From the NCBI GenBank assembly GCA_963789495.1, contig CAWBLP010000010.1:248001-312000 (forward strand): a stretch of DNA of 64,000 nucleotides. Direction: 5' to 3'. The DNA comes from CAWBLP01 sp963789495. GTDB lineage: Bacteria; Pseudomonadota; Alphaproteobacteria; Acetobacterales; Acetobacteraceae. Under the pieces are notes generated by a model, which saw nothing but the letters and a program-made list of their open reading frames with translations, did not search any database and was not told where the DNA came from. A program made the translations under genes and the position numbers. Numbering within the stretch: position 1 is the first letter of the stretch; the number at the start of each line of letters is the position of its first letter. Below are positions 20,508 to 29,087 of the stretch, in pieces.

Positions 20508-20522
20508 GTTCTCAGATTGTTC
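20508..20522. promoter_or_regulatory. LexA (SOS) box, GTTC-N7-GTTC
   Basis: The sequence GTTCTCAGATTGTTC is an exact match to the alphaproteobacterial LexA operator (direct repeat GTTC separated by seven bases). It lies 17 bp before the uvrA start and 119 bp before ssb. Confidence 0.85.
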
Positions 20523-20640
20523 CCGCAGTATATGGCCCGGTTCATGCGCCTTGGGAAGGTCCGATTAACCGATGCAGGGCATGATAGCCCCGAGCGGGAC
20601 CATCCTGTAGGCTCGTCTCCTGCATGCGAGGGCTGGTGCG

Positions 20641-21159
20641 ATGGCTGGAAGCGTCAACAAGGTGATCCTGGTCGGCAACCTGGGCAAGGACCCGGAAGTG
20701 CGGACGACGCAGGATGGCACCAAGATCGTGCATCTGACGCTGGCCACCAGCGAGACGTGGAACGACCGCGCCTCCGGCGAGCGCAAGGAACGCACGGAAT
20801 GGCACCGCGTGGTGATCTTCAACGACCGGATCGGTGACGTGGCGGAGCGATTCCTGCGCAAGGGACGCAAGGTCTACATCGAAGGCGCGTTGCAGACCCG
20901 CAAATGGACCGACCAATCCGGGCAGGAGCGCTACACCACGGAGGTGGTGCTCTCCAAGTTCCGCGGTGAGCTGGTGCTGATCGACAGCCAGCGCGGCGAG
21001 GAAGGTGGCATGGGCGACAGCGGCGGGGGCGGCGGTTATCGCGAGCGTGCAGCACCCCGCGCGGCCGGCGGCGGCGCGGCTCGGTCGGGCGGCGGCGGGG
21101 GCGGGCCATCCTGGGACGCGCCAAAGGGCGGCGACCTGGACGACGAAATTCCGTTCTAG
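20641..21159 (+). CDS. ssb: Single-stranded DNA-binding protein
   Basis: This 172-aa protein has an OB fold at residues 1-110 (NKVILVGNLGKDPEVR, then TEWHRVVIFN), a glycine-rich flexible linker at about 120-160, and the acidic tip DDEIPF that binds repair and replication proteins. It coats single-stranded DNA during replication and repair. It is divergent from uvrA and may share the intervening SOS box. Confidence 0.95.
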   Translation: MAGSVNKVILVGNLGKDPEVRTTQDGTKIVHLTLATSETWNDRASGERKERTEWHRVVIFNDRIGDVAERFLRKGRKVYIEGALQTRKWTDQSGQERYTTEVVLSKFRGELVLIDSQRGEEGGMGDSGGGGGYRERAAPRAAGGGAARSGGGGGGPSWDAPKGGDLDDEIPF

Positions 21160-21178
21160 GCAGCCGTCCACAGTCTGT

Positions 21179-21458
21179 CCACGGATCGCGCTTGTGGTGG
21201 GGTGCGAGTAAGCGTCGGGGCTTTGCCCCGGACCCCACCAGGAGGCTTTGCCTCCTGGACCTCCAGCAAAGGCACAGCCTTTGCAATCGGATTCGGTTTG
21301 GGGTGGGGAGGGAGCAAGCGCCCCCTCCCCACCCCAAACAGGGTCGGTTCCAAGGGCCGGGCCCTTGGCGGGGTTTCAAGGGGCAGCGCACCTTGATGGG
21401 GGTCTCGGGGGCAACGCCACCGACGCTTCCTCCACCCCACCACAAGCGCGATCCGTGG
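21179..21458. repeat. Large palindromic repeat element, copy A
   Basis: This is a 280-bp imperfect palindrome. Its outermost 26 bp (21179-21204) are exactly inverted at 21433-21458. Each arm contains three small hairpins (for example GGGGCTTTGCCCC and AAAGGCACAGCCTTT), and the centre is a long GC stem, TTTGGGGTGGGGAGGG against CCCCTCCCCACCCCAAA. Related copies are at 46700-48736 (interrupted by an IS) and 62576-62809. It lies between ssb and the next small gene and could end transcription in either direction. Confidence 0.85.
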
Positions 21459-21585
21459 GACCGACCACGGATCGCTGCCTCGCCGCGGCTGCCGGACATC
21501 GCGCCGGAATTGCGTTGCCGCGCCGGATCACGCTGCATAAACTCGGCCCCGAACCCGCGCCGGCAGAATAATTGGGAGGGAATTG

Positions 21586-21795
21586 ATGCTCTCGGACCAT
21601 GAACGCGACAGGCTGCGCCACCTGGATTCCATTCCCCATGAGGAACGGTCTGCCGCGGAACAAGCTGAACACGCCGAACTGGTTCGCAAGAGCGTCGGAT
21701 ACGGCGTCGGTTTCGTCAGCCGCGATGACAACATGCCCGACGATCCGTTGCCGGCACCCCCGGGTTCGATCGGGCGTGACGAGCAGTTGCCGTAG
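21586..21795 (+). CDS. Small acidic hypothetical protein, 69 aa
   Basis: ATG 21586 follows GGGAGG closely. The product is hydrophilic and rich in Asp and Glu (HEERSAAEQAEHAELVRKSV), with no membrane segment or known motif. It is 21 bp upstream of a membrane-protein gene and is probably co-transcribed with it. I do not recognise the family. Confidence 0.55.
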   Translation: MLSDHERDRLRHLDSIPHEERSAAEQAEHAELVRKSVGYGVGFVSRDDNMPDDPLPAPPGSIGRDEQLP

Positions 21796-21816
21796 CCGGG
21801 CAAGGGAGGAAGCGCC

Positions 21817-23091
21817 ATGGCGCCCCCCAATGATGCCGGATCCGCGACAGTGCCCTCTGCGCCACCGACAGCGGCCGCCACCGCCCAACTCGACTTCCTG
21901 ATCGAGAGCCGTGGCGGCTTCGACACAAATTTCGCCGTGGTGCCGGCCAACGGCTACACGCCGACCGGCCCCGAGGCGCAGTATCTCGCGCGCCTGCTGG
22001 ATTGCGTCGCGGCGCTGGCCGACATCGCTCCGCTCGCCAACGCGAGCGTGTCTCAGGCATTACAGACGCAGAAGGAACGCGTGCGCGACCGCGCGGTTCG
22101 TGAACTCCGCACGCGCGCCGAAGTACTGATCAAGCGGCCATGCGGCGCCGGGCGGGAGTCCGCCGTAACCAACGAATTGGCGGAGAGTTATCGGATCGAA
22201 GGCCGCTATCGGGAATGGATGCGGCGGGTCGATACCATTCCCTTCACGGTCGAGGCCGTGCCGTTCGCCGCCAGGCCCGGCGTGTTCTACGACCTGAACA
22301 TCAAAACCCGCGATGTGCACATCGCCGACGAGCGCGGTCGGCTCAAGATCGACATCGACAGCGCGCTGACCGTGGTGAAGACGGTGTTCAGTGAGCGCGT
22401 GAACGGGATCAGCTGGCTGTGGTACGTCCTCGGACGTTACGCTACCAAACTAGCCGCCGTGCAGGACCGTTGGCATGAATATATCATCCAACTGAACGGC
22501 ATAGCCTCGGTCGGGTTGATGAACGTCGATCCCACCCAGGTTGGATTTGCCAGGCAGGATCTGGATCGCTTCAAGAAGGAGTTCACCTCCCGCGAGGCCG
22601 GCCAGGTCAAGAACCACTACGTGCATCGGCTCGGCATCTGCTGCCTCACCTTCGCGATCCTGTTTTCCCTGCTCTACGCGGTCGCCTACGATCCGGCTTC
22701 GGGTCGCATCATGCACGCGTTCCGCAACTTCTTCCTGCTGGCGGCCGGCGCCGTCGTCGGCACCTGGCTGTCGTTCCTGCTGCGACGGGTGACGTTGACC
22801 TTCGACGACCTGGCGGTGCTCGAAGAGGACCGATTGAACCCGAGCATCCGCGTCCTGTTCATGGTCGCGCTTGTCACCGTGCTCGGCCTGCTGTTCTGGA
22901 GCCAGGCCATCGTCGCCGGTATCGGCACATTCCAGAGTGCGGAGGCGCTGCATTCCCACGGCGCCTGGGCGCTGCTGATGGGGCTGCTCGCCGGCATCGC
23001 GGAACGCGCGCTCGGCACCGCGGTGTCCCGCCGCGCCAGCGATTTCGTCACCGCAATCGGCAGCGGTGGCCCGACCGTCCAGGTGCGCTAG
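21817..23091 (+). CDS. Hypothetical membrane protein, 424 aa
   Basis: There is a strong GGGAGG site before ATG 21817. The first 260 residues are soluble and partly helical. The C-terminal part has four hydrophobic segments at about residues 270-290, 305-325, 345-367 and 385-400, separated by short charged loops. No catalytic motif is recognised. It ends in a 4-bp overlap with the convergent DUF924 gene. The function is unknown; the architecture resembles a membrane-anchored sensor or scaffold, but that is only inference. Confidence 0.75.
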   Translation: MAPPNDAGSATVPSAPPTAAATAQLDFLIESRGGFDTNFAVVPANGYTPTGPEAQYLARLLDCVAALADIAPLANASVSQALQTQKERVRDRAVRELRTRAEVLIKRPCGAGRESAVTNELAESYRIEGRYREWMRRVDTIPFTVEAVPFAARPGVFYDLNIKTRDVHIADERGRLKIDIDSALTVVKTVFSERVNGISWLWYVLGRYATKLAAVQDRWHEYIIQLNGIASVGLMNVDPTQVGFARQDLDRFKKEFTSREAGQVKNHYVHRLGICCLTFAILFSLLYAVAYDPASGRIMHAFRNFFLLAAGAVVGTWLSFLLRRVTLTFDDLAVLEEDRLNPSIRVLFMVALVTVLGLLFWSQAIVAGIGTFQSAEALHSHGAWALLMGLLAGIAERALGTAVSRRASDFVTAIGSGGPTVQVR

Positions 23092-23648
23092 CCGAAACCA
23101 GCGCCCGGCTGCGCCAGATACGCCGTCTCCGCCGCGGTGTTCGACCGGCCAAGAGCTGCATTGCGGTGCGGAAAGCGGCCGAAGCGGCGGATCACATCGC
23201 GATGCCGTTCCGCGTAACCCAACGTGTCGTCGCCATGCTCCGCGTGGAGCGCCTGGAACAAACGCACCGATTCATCCTGGTCGGCCAGATCCTCGGAATG
23301 CTCGAACGGCAGATAGAAAAACACCCGCTCGACCGGGCCGACACCACGATCGAAACCACGTCCGACCACATCACGCGCGATGGATCGCGCCCGCGCATCC
23401 GCCGCAAACGCCTCCGCCGAACCGCGGTGCAAATTGCGCGAGAATTGATCCAGCAGAATCACCAGGGCCAATGCGCCGCGCGGAGTCTGCGCCCATTCAT
23501 CCAGTTCGCCACGCTTCGCGGCCGCCAGCGCCTCGGCGAAACGCCCGCAATCAGCATCGAACGCGGCATCCCGCTTGAACCACACGTCACGGCGCGTGAC
23601 CGGATCACCGGCAAACCAGAAGGTCAGCACATCGTCCGGATCGATCAT
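23088..23648 (-). CDS. DUF924 family protein
   Basis: This 186-aa protein has the DUF924 signature: VLTFWFAGDPVTRRDVWFKRD at the N-terminus, LVILLDQFSRNLHRGS in the middle and FYLPFEHSEDLADQD later. The fold is a TPR-like helical bundle and the role is unknown. Its ATG overlaps the stop of the upstream FAD-oxidase gene by four bases, so the two are translationally coupled. Confidence 0.87.
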   Translation of the reverse strand: MIDPDDVLTFWFAGDPVTRRDVWFKRDAAFDADCGRFAEALAAAKRGELDEWAQTPRGALALVILLDQFSRNLHRGSAEAFAADARARSIARDVVGRGFDRGVGPVERVFFYLPFEHSEDLADQDESVRLFQALHAEHGDDTLGYAERHRDVIRRFGRFPHRNAALGRSNTAAETAYLAQPGAGFG

Positions 23649-26542
23649 ATCAGCGCCTGCTCCAGCACGCGCACCGAATGCACCGCCTCACGGCCACCCA
23701 GATCGCGGATCTGGTGACGACAGGACGTGCCGTCGGCCACGATGATATCCTCCGCGGCGGTCTTGCGGATCGTCGGCAGCAGCGACAGTTCCGCCATCGC
23801 CCGCGAGACCTCCTGCGTCTCCGCCTGATAGCCGAAACTGCCCGCCATGCCGCAGCAGGACGATGCGATTGGCGTGACCGTCAGGTCCGGCACCTGGCGC
23901 AACGCGGACAGCGCGGCGGGAAACGCGCCAAAGGATTTCTGATGGCAATGCCCGTGCACATGCGCCGCCTTCGGCAATGACCGCAACGGCAATGCGATCT
24001 TCTCGCGCTGCAAGAATTCCGACAACAGCATCGCACGACCCGCCAAGGCCTCTGTTGCCGCGCCAGGAAGCAGCGAACGAAATTCGTCGCGCAAAGTCAG
24101 CAGGCAGGATGGTTCCAGCCCGATCACCGGCAGATCACCGCCCAGCCGCCCGAGTGTGCGACGCGCTTCCGTACGGGCACGATCCAGCATGCCGGCGGCG
24201 AGGAAAGTGCGGCCGCAGCACAACGGCCGTCCCCGCCGCGGCGGCATCACCGCGCGGTAGCCGGCTGCGGCGAGCACCCGCAGCGCTGCGCGCAGATTTT
24301 CCGGTTCGAACCAGCGATTGAACGTATCCGCCAGCAGCAACACGTCGCCGCGCGGCTGCGCCGGAGCCGCTGCTTCGGCTTCATCGTCGCGGAACGGATT
24401 GCGGCTCCACTCCGGCATCGGACGCGACGCCGCAAGTCCGGTGCTTCGTTCCGCCAGCGACCGCAACGGCTGCAGCCGATTGCGCAGATTGGCCAATGGC
24501 GCAATGCGGGACATCAGCGGCGCCATGCGCGGCAGTTCGGCGATCAACGATTCGCGCCTTGCCACGCCATGCCGATCGGCCCGCGCCGCGAGCACTTCCA
24601 GCTTCATCTTGGCCATGTCGACGCCGGTCGGGCATTCACGACGGCAGGCCTTGCAGGACACGCACAGGCTCATCGCCTCCGCCAATGCATCCGACGCCAT
24701 CGCATCCGCGCCAAGCTGACCTGTCAACGCCAGGCGCAGTGTGTTGGCGCGACCGCGGGTCAGATGGGTTTCGTCCCGCGTGACGCGAAACGACGGACAC
24801 ATCACACTGGCATCGAAGGCGCGGCAGGTGCCGTTGTTGTTGCACATCTCGACCGCACCGAGCATGCCGCCGAGCGCGCCGGGGTGGTCTGACCAGTCGA
24901 GCTTGGGGGTGAAGCCGTCGGCTGGGGCATAACCGGGCGCGTAACGGAACAGCGTGCGGTCGTCCATCCGCGGCGGCCGTACCACCCGGTTCGGGTTCAG
25001 CATGCCGGTGGGATCGAACGCATCCTTCACCGCTTCGAAGGCGCGGGCGATTTTCGGCCCGAACATCGTCTCATTGAATTCGCTGCGCACGATGCCGTCG
25101 CCATGCTCGCCGCTATGCGAACCTTTGTACGCGCGCACCAATGCGAAGCATTCCTCGGCCACCGCGCGCATCGTTGCGACATCGGCGGGGTCCTTCATGC
25201 TCAGCACCGGCCGCACATGCAGACAGCCCACCGAGGCATGCGCATACCAGGTGCCCTTGGTGCCATGCCTCGCGAACACGTCGTTCAGCCGTTCGGTATA
25301 GTCGGCCAGGTCCGCCAGATCGACTGCGCAATCCTCGATGAAGGAAACCGGTTTGCCGTCACCCTTCATCGACATCATGATGTTCAGCCCGGCTTCCCGC
25401 ACGGTTGCGATATCGGCCTGGAAGGCGGGATCGGTCGCACGCACCACGTCAGGATGACCGAGATCGGCCATCAGCGTTTCCAGCTCCTGCAGCTTCGCCA
25501 GCAGCGGCGCGTCCTCGAAGCCGTGGAACTCGACGATCAGCAGCGAGTCCGGTTCGCCCATCAGCATCGCATCGATGGTGCCGCGATAGATCGGGATGCC
25601 ACGACCGAGATCGATCATGGTGCGATCGACCAGTTCCACCGCTTCTGGATCGAGCTGCACGATATGCTGCGCGGCCTGCATCGCATGACGGAAGCTTGGG
25701 AACTGGCAGATGCCCAGCACCTTGCGCGGCTTCAGCGGATGCAGCGTGAGTTCCAGCGCGGCGGAGAAGGCCAGCGTGCCTTCCGATCCCACCAGCAAGC
25801 GGGCTAGATTCTCGCGCCCGGCGGCGCGCGCGGCGGGCGTCAGCACGTCGATATTGTAGCCGCCGACACGACGCAACTGGCGGGGAAAGCGCGCCGCGAT
25901 TTCCTCCGCCTCGGCCGCACCCAGGCTGCGCAGGCGCTGGATCAGTTCGGCGAGGTGGGCCGGAATCTCGGCGCCGAGATTGTCCGGCACCGCACCGAAG
26001 CGATGGCGCGTGCCATCCGCGAGAATGGCATCGATCGCGCGCACATTATCCGCCATCAATCCGTAGCGGATAGATTTTGATCCGCAGGAATTGTTGCCGG
26101 CCATGCCGCCGATGGTGCAGCGCGCATGGGTCGAAGGATCGACCGGGAAAAACAGATTTTGGGCGCGCAGCGTCGCATTGAGCTGGCCCAGCACCACGCC
26201 GGGTTCGACCAGCGCGGTGCGTGCTGCCGCATCGACCTGCAGCACGCGACGCAGATGTTTGGAACAATCCAGCACCAGCGCACGATTGACCGTCTGCCCG
26301 CACTGGCTGGTGCCGCCACCGCGCGGCAGCACGGGGATGCCTTCCTCCCGCGCGATCGCCAGCGTCGCGGCCACATCGTCGATGGTCTCCGGCACCACGA
26401 CGCCCAATGGTTCGACCTGGTAGATCGAGGCGTCGGTGGCGTAGCGGCCGCGATCGGCACGATCGAACAACACCGCACCGCGCAGGTTGCGGCGCAAGCG
26501 GTCAGCCAGCCGGGAATCGCCCGGTGCGACGGTCTCGCTCAT
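23645..26542 (-). CDS. FAD-linked oxidase fused to Fe-S/CCG domain (D-2-hydroxyacid dehydrogenase type)
   Basis: This is a 965-aa fusion. Residues of about 40-270 are a PCMH-type FAD domain (LPRGGGTSQCGQTVNRALVLD, then GGMAGNNSCGSKSIRYG). The FAD-oxidase C domain follows to about 560 (SGEHGDGIVRSEF). A ferredoxin-like segment has CVSCKACRRECPTGVDMAK at about 650. The C-terminus has CCG-type cysteine motifs (CCGRTF, SSCCGMAGSFGY). This layout matches YdiJ-like D-lactate or D-2-hydroxyglutarate dehydrogenases that pass electrons to the quinone pool. The exact substrate cannot be decided. The first gene of a two-gene unit with DUF924. Confidence 0.87.
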   Translation of the reverse strand: MSETVAPGDSRLADRLRRNLRGAVLFDRADRGRYATDASIYQVEPLGVVVPETIDDVAATLAIAREEGIPVLPRGGGTSQCGQTVNRALVLDCSKHLRRVLQVDAAARTALVEPGVVLGQLNATLRAQNLFFPVDPSTHARCTIGGMAGNNSCGSKSIRYGLMADNVRAIDAILADGTRHRFGAVPDNLGAEIPAHLAELIQRLRSLGAAEAEEIAARFPRQLRRVGGYNIDVLTPAARAAGRENLARLLVGSEGTLAFSAALELTLHPLKPRKVLGICQFPSFRHAMQAAQHIVQLDPEAVELVDRTMIDLGRGIPIYRGTIDAMLMGEPDSLLIVEFHGFEDAPLLAKLQELETLMADLGHPDVVRATDPAFQADIATVREAGLNIMMSMKGDGKPVSFIEDCAVDLADLADYTERLNDVFARHGTKGTWYAHASVGCLHVRPVLSMKDPADVATMRAVAEECFALVRAYKGSHSGEHGDGIVRSEFNETMFGPKIARAFEAVKDAFDPTGMLNPNRVVRPPRMDDRTLFRYAPGYAPADGFTPKLDWSDHPGALGGMLGAVEMCNNNGTCRAFDASVMCPSFRVTRDETHLTRGRANTLRLALTGQLGADAMASDALAEAMSLCVSCKACRRECPTGVDMAKMKLEVLAARADRHGVARRESLIAELPRMAPLMSRIAPLANLRNRLQPLRSLAERSTGLAASRPMPEWSRNPFRDDEAEAAAPAQPRGDVLLLADTFNRWFEPENLRAALRVLAAAGYRAVMPPRRGRPLCCGRTFLAAGMLDRARTEARRTLGRLGGDLPVIGLEPSCLLTLRDEFRSLLPGAATEALAGRAMLLSEFLQREKIALPLRSLPKAAHVHGHCHQKSFGAFPAALSALRQVPDLTVTPIASSCCGMAGSFGYQAETQEVSRAMAELSLLPTIRKTAAEDIIVADGTSCRHQIRDLGGREAVHSVRVLEQALI

Positions 26543-26606
26543 CGGGTGGTCGTTGGACGAAGACGGCCAGCCGCACGCCTCCGAGCTGCCGCCAGTTGCA
26601 TCGCGC

Positions 26607-27590
26607 TTACAGCCCCTCGAACAATGGCGTGGTGATGTAGCGTTCCGCGAAGGACGGAATGATCGTGACGATCCGCTTGCTGGCCATCTCCGGCCGCTTC
26701 GCCACTTTCAGCGTTGCCGCCAGCGCCGCGCCGGAGGAAATGCCGCAGGGGATGCCCTCGACCCGCGCCAGCCGGCGGGCCGTGGTCATCGCTTCGTCGG
26801 CGGTCACCTGCACCACTTCGTCGATCGCCTCGCGATCCAACACCGACGGGACGAAGCCGGCGCCGATGCCCTGGATCGGATGCGGCCCTGGCGAGCCACC
26901 GGACAGAACCGGACTGGCTTCGGGTTCCACCGCAATCATGCGCAAGCCAGGACGCCGCGGCTTCAACGCCTGCGCGCAGCCGGTCAGCGTACCGCCCGTG
27001 CCGACGCCGGAAATGATCGCGTCCACCTCACCGGCGGTATCGTACCAGATCTCCTCCGCCGTGGTACGCGCATGGATCGCGGGGTTCGCCGGATTGTCGA
27101 ACTGGCCGGCAATCACCGAGCCGGGCGTTGCTGCCTGCAATTCCCTGGCACGAGCGATCGCACCATTCATGCCCTTCTCGCGCGGCGTCAGTTCCAGTTG
27201 CGCCCCGAGATAGGCCAGCATCTTGCGCCGCTCGATCGACATCGATTCCGGCATGGTCAGGATCAGCTTGTAGCCGCGCGATGCGCACATGAAGGCGAGC
27301 GCGATTCCGGTGTTGCCGGAGGTCGGCTCGATCACCGTTCCGCCAGGCTTCAACTGGCCGCTTTCTTCCAGCGCCAGGATCATGTTGACGCCGATGCGGT
27401 CTTTCACGCTGGCGATCGGATTGAAGAACTCCAGCTTCAGGCAGATATCCGCCTTCACGCCCTCTTCGGCGACGATGTGCGGAATCCGCACCAGCGGCGT
27501 GTTGCCGATGGTCTCGGCGATGCTGTCGTAGATTCGTCCACGCAGCGGACGATCCAACACCAAGGGCTGCTGCCCACCTGTCGTGTCCAT
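26607..27590 (-). CDS. cysK: Cysteine synthase A
   Basis: This 327-aa PLP enzyme has the O-acetylserine sulfhydrylase signatures IGNTPLVRIP, KLEFFNPIASVKDRIG (with the Schiff-base lysine), the substrate loop PTSGNTGIALAF and the PLP-phosphate loop GVGTGGTLTG. It makes cysteine from O-acetylserine and sulfide. The long upstream frame is non-coding; ATG 27590 has GGGAGAGG six bases upstream and was chosen over ATG 27605. Confidence 0.93.
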   Translation of the reverse strand: MDTTGGQQPLVLDRPLRGRIYDSIAETIGNTPLVRIPHIVAEEGVKADICLKLEFFNPIASVKDRIGVNMILALEESGQLKPGGTVIEPTSGNTGIALAFMCASRGYKLILTMPESMSIERRKMLAYLGAQLELTPREKGMNGAIARARELQAATPGSVIAGQFDNPANPAIHARTTAEEIWYDTAGEVDAIISGVGTGGTLTGCAQALKPRRPGLRMIAVEPEASPVLSGGSPGPHPIQGIGAGFVPSVLDREAIDEVVQVTADEAMTTARRLARVEGIPCGISSGAALAATLKVAKRPEMASKRIVTIIPSFAERYITTPLFEGL

Positions 27591-27793
27591 GTGAACCTCT
27601 CCCATAACTTCGTTATCCCGCCCGGTAGCTAACACGGCGGCTGTCGTCCGGCCACTCCACCGCAAACGACACCTTTTGCCTATCCGGAACGGACGCGGCA
27701 GAGTGGGGGAACGCCCTCTGGCCTGGAGCGACATGCCCATGCGCCGGCGCCCTGCCCTGCCCCGCCCGGCAGACCCTGCCTTCGCCGGGTCGG

Positions 27794-27868
27794 ACCACAC
27801 TGGCCCAGACCATACTGGCGCCGGCCACACTGGCGCTGGCGACACTGGTCCTGGCAACACTGGCCGGC
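27794..27868 (+). repeat. Five 15-bp tandem repeats in signal-peptide region
   Basis: There are five consecutive 15-bp units with the consensus RCCACACTGGCNCNG. In the frame of the downstream beta-helix gene they encode TTLAQ, TILAP, ATLAL, ATLVL and ATLAG, i.e. a hydrophobic signal-peptide core made of pentapeptide repeats. Unit gain or loss would change the length of the core without changing frame. Confidence 0.75.
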
Positions 27869-27889
27869 ATCCGCCCGGCCGCGGCGACC

Positions 27890-28885
27890 GTGTTGAATGT
27901 CGGTATCGGCCAGACCTACGCAACCCTCGCCGCCGCCATCGCATCCGCCAGCGGCGGCGATACGATCAACGTGCAGGCCGGCACCTACACCGACCAGGTC
28001 GCGACCATCAACAAGCCGCTGACGATCGTCGGAGTTGGTGGCATGCCAGTATTCACCGCGACCGCAAATCTGAGCAACGGCAAGGGTTTCTTAGTGGTCG
28101 ATGCTGATGTGACGATCGACAACATCAGCTTCAGCAATGCGCAGGTGACCGATCTGAATGGCGCCGGCATCCGCTACGAGGCCGGCGCCATGATCGTGCG
28201 CAACAGCCAGTTTATCGGCAATCAGAATGGGATTCTGGCGACGCCGTTCACCGCCGGCACGGGCAGCGTGCTGGTGGAGGGCTCGATCTTCACCGGCAAC
28301 GGCATCACCAGCGGCCCAGGCTCCGGCCTGGCGCATGCCATCTACGCGACGCAGCTTGCGTTGCTGACCATACAGAACAGCATTTTTCAGGACACCCGGA
28401 TCGGCCACGACATCAAAAGCCGCGCGGCTGCGACGGTGGTGACCGGCAATATGCTGGAAGTCGGCGTAACGGGCACGGCGAGCTACGCCATCGACGTGGC
28501 GAATGGCGGTGCTGCGACGGTGACCGGCAACACCATCACCCAGGGTCCAAACACCGATAACTGGGCGATGCTCGCCTATGCGGCGGAAGGGCTGGCCTGG
28601 ACCGACAACGCATTGTTGGTGGAAGGCAACTTGTTTGCCAACACGCTGACCGGCACGTCGATCGGCGTGTACAACCATGCGTCCGGCATCACGGCCCAGG
28701 TGGTGTGCAATGCGTTCAACGGACTCAGTCAGCCGGTGGTCGGGCCGGCCGATCTGCAGAACAACGTGATCAACAGCCCGCTGCCCGCCTGCGCCTCAAC
28801 CGCGGTGCCGGAGCCAGCCCCGTCGATGCCGTTGCTGGCCGGCTGCCTTGGGCTGCTGCTACTGCGCCGCCGCGCCGCGGCCTGA
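27890..28885 (+). CDS. Secreted beta-helix protein with PEP-CTERM-like tail (5' end uncertain)
   Basis: From GTG 27890 the frame gives 331 aa, but the same frame continues upstream through a convincing signal peptide (LATLVLATLAGIRPAAA) that has no ATG, GTG or TTG of its own before a stop. An ATG at 27733 with GGAG upstream lies in the neighbouring frame, so a one-base frameshift between about 27740 and 27790 is likely. The body is a right-handed parallel beta-helix (GGDTINVQAGTYTDQV, repeated GN/NN turns). The C-terminus is PEPAPSMPLLAGCLGLLLLRRR, a sorting-signal-like motif, so export or surface anchoring is expected. It may be a pseudogene. Confidence 0.7.
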   Translation: MLNVGIGQTYATLAAAIASASGGDTINVQAGTYTDQVATINKPLTIVGVGGMPVFTATANLSNGKGFLVVDADVTIDNISFSNAQVTDLNGAGIRYEAGAMIVRNSQFIGNQNGILATPFTAGTGSVLVEGSIFTGNGITSGPGSGLAHAIYATQLALLTIQNSIFQDTRIGHDIKSRAAATVVTGNMLEVGVTGTASYAIDVANGGAATVTGNTITQGPNTDNWAMLAYAAEGLAWTDNALLVEGNLFANTLTGTSIGVYNHASGITAQVVCNAFNGLSQPVVGPADLQNNVINSPLPACASTAVPEPAPSMPLLAGCLGLLLLRRRAAA

Positions 28886-28889
28886 TGCG

Positions 28890-29087
28890 TCAGTTGGCGC
28901 CCCAGGACGCTTGGCGGGGCAGATCGACCTCAGGCGGATCGTTCAACCGTCGATCGTTCTCGATCCATTGTTGCGCATCAGCTTCGGTCTTGAAACCGAG
29001 CATGGTCTGCCGTGCCCCGTCGCTGCTGATTATTGCTATGTCAAAACCGGTCTGATCCGCACGCGCGGTGACAATGTAGGTTCCCAT
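28890..29087 (-). CDS. Small conserved-looking protein, 65 aa
   Basis: This is a compact soluble protein. The sequence MGTYIVTARADQTGFDIAIISSDGARQTMLGFKTEADAQQWIENDRR alternates strand-like and helix-like parts and ends WIENDRRLNDPPE, a pattern seen in small alphaproteobacterial proteins of unknown function. No good ribosome site was seen. It converges with the beta-helix gene, with a 4-bp gap. Confidence 0.6.
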   Translation of the reverse strand: MGTYIVTARADQTGFDIAIISSDGARQTMLGFKTEADAQQWIENDRRLNDPPEVDLPRQASWGAN